Below, piece by piece: positions 5,916 through 8,193 of a DNA stretch of 8,193 bases (the first letter of the stretch is position 1; the number at the start of each line of letters is the position of its first letter). The DNA lies in NCBI GenBank assembly GCA_016930895.1, contig JAFGFV010000546.1:1-8193 (forward strand), read 5' to 3'. Below the pieces are notes generated by a model. The model was not told the DNA's origin. It did no database searches and saw only the letters and a list, made by a program, of their open reading frames with translations. Made by a program: the position numbers and the translations under genes. This DNA is from Spirochaetales bacterium. Its GTDB lineage: Bacteria; Spirochaetota; Spirochaetia; SZUA-6; DRHE01.

Positions 5916-6153
5916 GGGCAACTGGCAGGGCAGCTACGAGGGTTTCCTTCCCACGGGCAAAACCATCGGCAAGAACCTGGGCTTTACGGTATCGGGTCTG
6001 GCCACCTTCCACATGCACGTCCAATGGATGTCTGTCGGTGGCGGCCTGGCTCCGGCCGGGACAAACGGCCGGCTGACCGCCAAGAAGCTCTGCAGGAAAA
6101 GCACGGAAAGCTTTTCCGGACCGTTCCGTACGCTGACACCCCCTTCAGCATGA
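5911..6153 (+). pseudogene. SnoaL/ester-cyclase-like fragment
   Basis: An 80-codon plus frame without its own start reads CTGNWQGSYEGFLPTGKTIG followed by FTVSGLATFHM, and ends at TGA 6151-6153. The pattern TGxxQGxxxGxxPTGK followed by a strand with GLxxF resembles the core of SnoaL-like polyketide or ester cyclases. After FHM the similarity fades. The fragment abuts the point where the AbiEii remnant loses similarity. The family call is tentative; the stretch reads as protein far better than the opposite strand here. Confidence 0.38.
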
Positions 6154-6172
6154 CCCGGCCGCTCGACGGCTC

Positions 6173-6299
6173 CTATCCCCCGCTTCCGGGACCGCCCTTG
6201 AAGGGCTCGGCGATATCCTCGGTGATCCAGCCGCCGTAGAAGCTCCCCTCCTGAGGCTGGACGCGCTCTCCGTTCACCGTACAGGTGCGAACGGCATGC
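6173..6299 (-). pseudogene. DUF427 protein, C-terminal fragment
   Basis: The minus frame ends VRTCTVNGERVQPQEGSFYG then GWITEDIAEPFKGGPGSGG and TAG at 6173-6175. This is the characteristic C-terminal block of DUF427 proteins, usually close to VDGERVRPQPGGFYGGWITPDIVGPFKGGPG and a final tryptophan. Only about 40 residues remain; the beta-tent core is absent. Upstream the same frame runs directly into transposase-like sequence, so this tail appears to have been joined to it by a deletion or insertion. Confidence 0.68.
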
Positions 6300-6640
6300 T
6301 GGGGGGCATGCTCCTGCCTCCATCCCTCAGGGGCCAGGCGCGTCAGGTAGGGCGTGCGCAGCCATGTGCCTCGGGAGCGGGAAGAGCACAGTCCGTACCG
6401 GCCGATCAGTCGCAGGCGAGGGTCGGGCAGGTGCTGGAGCAACTGAGGCGATGAAGTCGGTGGCACGAAAGGCCTTACGGTTGGTGCGGAAGTAGGGGTT
6501 GTACGTGCGTATCGCGCAGCACTGTGGCGGCATGTTCTTCCAGAACTTGCTCGCTGAGGGAGACTGGCGCCGGGCGATGTTGTTTCCCGCCAGCTCTGAT
6601 TTCCTGAGTTCTTGAGAAACCGCCAGGAATCGCCGCACTC
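6300..6640 (-). pseudogene. IS91-like transposase, C-terminal fragment
   Basis: Spliced across frames, the minus strand reads APVSLSEQVLEEHAATVL, YNPYFRTNRKAFRATDFIAS and then QHLPDPRLRLIGRYGLCSSR and GTWLRTPYLTRLAPEGW. This is the C-terminal region typical of IS91-type transposases (TxFIAxLxQHLPDPxxxLIRRYGLYSSRxRG). At least two frameshifts are needed, one near 6450 and one in 6500-6560. The catalytic Y2 tyrosines and the N-terminal zinc domain are absent here. The related N-terminal scrap lies about 3.6 kb to the left on the same strand, in the reverse of the natural order, so the two are not halves of one element split in place. Confidence 0.72.
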
Positions 6641-6729
6641 TTTCGCCCGAGAAGCGTTCGTCCTGGCGCGAGGGATAAAGGAGCAGGTGAGAGCGTGTCC
6701 GCCTTTGCCGAGATCGTGGCACACTCTCG

Positions 6730-6760
6730 CCAACCGACAAGCTCACCAACCGACAAGCTC
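6730..6760. repeat. Tandem duplication, 15-base unit at a period of 16
   Basis: CCAACCGACAAGCTC occurs at 6730-6744 and again at 6746-6760, separated by a single base. It lies near the right end of the transposase remnant. It may be a small replication slip or part of an element end. Confidence 0.8.
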
Positions 6761-7331
6761 GATATCTACTGGAGCCTCAATGGTTGCGATTGGTAAGCGT
6801 GTCGGCTTGTGCTCATCCGAGCAGCAGCGTACGCTCCCAGCGTTCTCTGTGGGGAGGTTCATTCCTTGCGGATCTATGCCGGCTGCCGCGCAGCTCGAGC
6901 TCTCGGGTGCGTGCCTTCGCATTCGGAGTATCGACCTCGGCCAGGACTGGCCTCGGATCCACCATGACTTGCTCGAGCTCACAGGGGCAGGCTGATCGGG
7001 ATATGCAGGGATCGGAATCAGCCCAGAAGGAGACACATCTGGTGCTGAGCAGGCGAAAGCCCGGACAGCGGTGCGCGCGATTCCGAGCCGCGGTTACCGT
7101 TGCGCTCCTGCTGCATCCGCTCGAAAAACGCGATGAACCGCTGGATCGTCCCGGCCGCGTGCTGCCCCACACGTCCGGATCCGGCGAGGAAGGATCCGGG
7201 CGCTCGAAGGCCCCGGCGCACGGCTCACGCCCAGGCACCCCGCCCAGAGGCGACCGGAGAACCAGGGCTGAGCAGTCCCTCCCCCGCGGGCCGGCGAAGG
7301 CTCGCCGTCCGGGAACCGGCGACGGGCCGGA
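6760..7331. other. 572-base stretch with no recognisable gene
   Basis: Frames on both strands are open in places but none matches a family I know. The best protein-like candidate is on the minus strand at 7018-7221 (GQHAAGTIQRFIAFFERMQQ, ending MCLLLG), without a ribosome binding site or known partner. The last part, upstream of 7332, is very GC-rich and follows the stop of the Rpn-type gene on the minus strand; no hairpin with a T-tract is present. Confidence 0.5.
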
Positions 7332-8193
7332 TCAATCCAGGGCTGCCAGGACCTGCTCGATCGAGTCAGCGTCCAGTACCCGATCGATGGCCCGGTCCAG
7401 GGCGTCGTGGTCGCGGCTGTTCGTGATCCGCTGCCGGAAGGAAGCCGGAAGGCGGCTGAACCTCTTCTCGAGGAGGCGCAGCAGCACCTGGCGCGTCTTC
7501 TCGAGTTCCCCCTCGAGCCTGCCTTCCAGCTTGCCCGCGGCTTTGCCCTTTTCGATCAGCTTGTCCGCCAGGGTCATGTACACCTCCCGCACCGCCGCGG
7601 AGCCCAGCCGCTCGAGCTCTGCCTCGAGGTCGCGAGCCTCCACATCCGTGCCTGCCTGCAGTATATACTCCAACAGGGCGCTGATGAAAGTCTTCTGGTC
7701 CACCTCCAGGGGCAGAGCCGCCACCGCGCGCAGGATTTCGCCCAGGTGGGGCCGCAGGCCACCGAGAGCATGTTTGAGGGCCCGAACCGCGACCTGGTAC
7801 TGGAGGCTGCCCGTGAGCATGTCGTCCCCGCGCTGCCGAAGGTCGAGCATCAGGGAGGTGAAGCCGGGGACGAAGGGAGCCAGCTCCGCATCGGGGAGGA
7901 AGTACCCGGCGAAGCTCAAGGAATGGCGCCAGCGCCGCCGCCCGTGGTAGACGATGGGGGGGACCCGCGGCGGGAGGGTGCGGGCCCGGGGGTTGCGGGT
8001 GCGCTCCCGCTCCCAGATGCGCACCATGTACCGCAAGAGCTGCAGCCGCGTCCAGCGGTCGGGGTGAGACTTGTGCTAGACCAGGACGTACACCAGCAGG
8101 GGCGAGCCGCGCAGGCGGGTGCGGACCAGGAGGTCCGACTCGTGGGAGGCCAGCTCCGGATCCACGAAGCTCTCCCCGGAGACCTCCAGGGAG
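7332..8193 (-). pseudogene. Rpn-family PD-(D/E)XK nuclease, amber stop at the catalytic site, partial
   Basis: The gene enters from the right edge and ends at TGA 7332-7334. It reads ESFVDPELASHESDLLVRTR then GSPLLVYVLV, a TAG at 8076-8078, then HKSHPDRWTRLQLLRYMVRI and an open frame of about 245 codons. This is the Rpn (recombination-promoting nuclease, YhgA-like) family. The aspartate in SDLL and the glutamate expected in VLVEH(K/Q)S form the PD-(D/E)XK site; the TAG replaces exactly that glutamate. The rest is normal: helical middle region, charged linker (EKGKAAGKLEGRLEGELE) and a C-terminal DUF4351-like segment (LLRLLEKRFSRLP). No other damage is seen in the visible 862 bases. A GAG-to-TAG change at a single base (8078) would explain the loss, so inactivation looks recent. 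Confidence 0.85.

Noticed and set aside
5298..6239. A 313-residue plus-strand protein starting at the DUF4258 partner gene.
   Set aside because: Only the first 55 or so residues resemble the known small protein; the rest is antisense to the AbiEii remnant and arises from the frameshift.
7018..7221. A small minus-strand protein ending MCLLLG.
   Set aside because: Protein-like in part, but no recognisable family, ribosome binding site or conserved neighbour; noted only in the gap description.
6784..7950. A 388-residue open frame on the plus strand.
   Set aside because: Its second half is antisense to the Rpn-type gene and is serine/arginine-rich; no start signal or family match.
5028..8078. 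Both in-frame interruptions in the DUF4258 and Rpn genes are TAG, suggesting amber recoding.
   Set aside because: The intact FitB toxin ends in TAG at its normal family length, and the DUF4258 gene also carries a frameshift. Ordinary pseudogene decay explains both.
1..8193. CRISPR arrays, tRNA or rRNA genes.
   Set aside because: No regularly spaced repeats, and no tRNA cloverleaf or rRNA signature, were seen by eye on either strand.

Overview
This window comes from a high-GC bacterial chromosome or large replicon. It is mostly a graveyard of broken genes. Only two stretches look fully intact: a methyltransferase gene that runs off the left edge, and a complete FitAB-type (VapBC superfamily) toxin-antitoxin operon in the centre. 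Almost everything else is recognisable only as fragments carrying frameshifts, in-frame stops, internal deletions or missing ends. I cannot name the host. The mix of Rpn-type nuclease, AbiE-type, DUF4258, FitAB and IS91-like pieces is common in environmental high-GC bacteria such as Chloroflexota, Acidobacteriota and Myxococcota, but no sequence here decides between them.

Layout. 1-1265 (minus): SAM-dependent methyltransferase with a conserved C-terminal extension, incomplete at its C-terminus. 1309-1343 and 1354-1383: one copy of a 35-bp repeat, then a perfect 30-bp palindrome. 1388-1617 (plus): C-terminal remnant of an unidentified protein. 1668-2436 (minus): broken GH26-like glycoside hydrolase. 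2515-2690 (minus): N-terminal zinc-binding piece of an IS91-like transposase. 2751-3145 (plus): frameshifted N-terminal piece of a DUF499 ATPase. 3282-4009 (plus): promoter, probable operator, fitA-like antitoxin and fitB-like PIN toxin. 4138-4518 (minus): truncated AbiEi-type antitoxin. 4788-4883 (plus): orphan C-terminus. 4977-5510 (plus): decayed two-gene cassette, a DUF4258 gene and its usual small partner. 5604-5915 (minus): C-terminal piece of an AbiEii-type nucleotidyltransferase toxin. 5911-6153 (plus): SnoaL/ester-cyclase-like fragment. 6173-6299 (minus): DUF427 C-terminal fragment. 6300-6640 (minus): C-terminal piece of an IS91-like transposase. 6760-7331: no recognisable gene. 7332-8193 (minus): Rpn-family PD-(D/E)XK nuclease with an amber stop at the catalytic glutamate.

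Reading. Most identifiable pieces belong to families found in defence islands or toxin-antitoxin loci (DUF499, AbiEi/AbiEii, DUF4258 pair, FitAB, Rpn, transposase). The simplest account is an accessory integration region where such cassettes arrive and decay, with FitAB as the intact, probably recent or self-maintaining resident. The clean 421-codon methyltransferase frame and the intact FitAB argue that the many frameshifts elsewhere are not just uniform sequencing error. I see no convincing evidence of an intact new multi-gene system. The best leads are the methyltransferase with its extension, the FitAB operator, the 30-bp palindrome, the 35-bp repeat pair, and the active-site amber codon in the Rpn gene.
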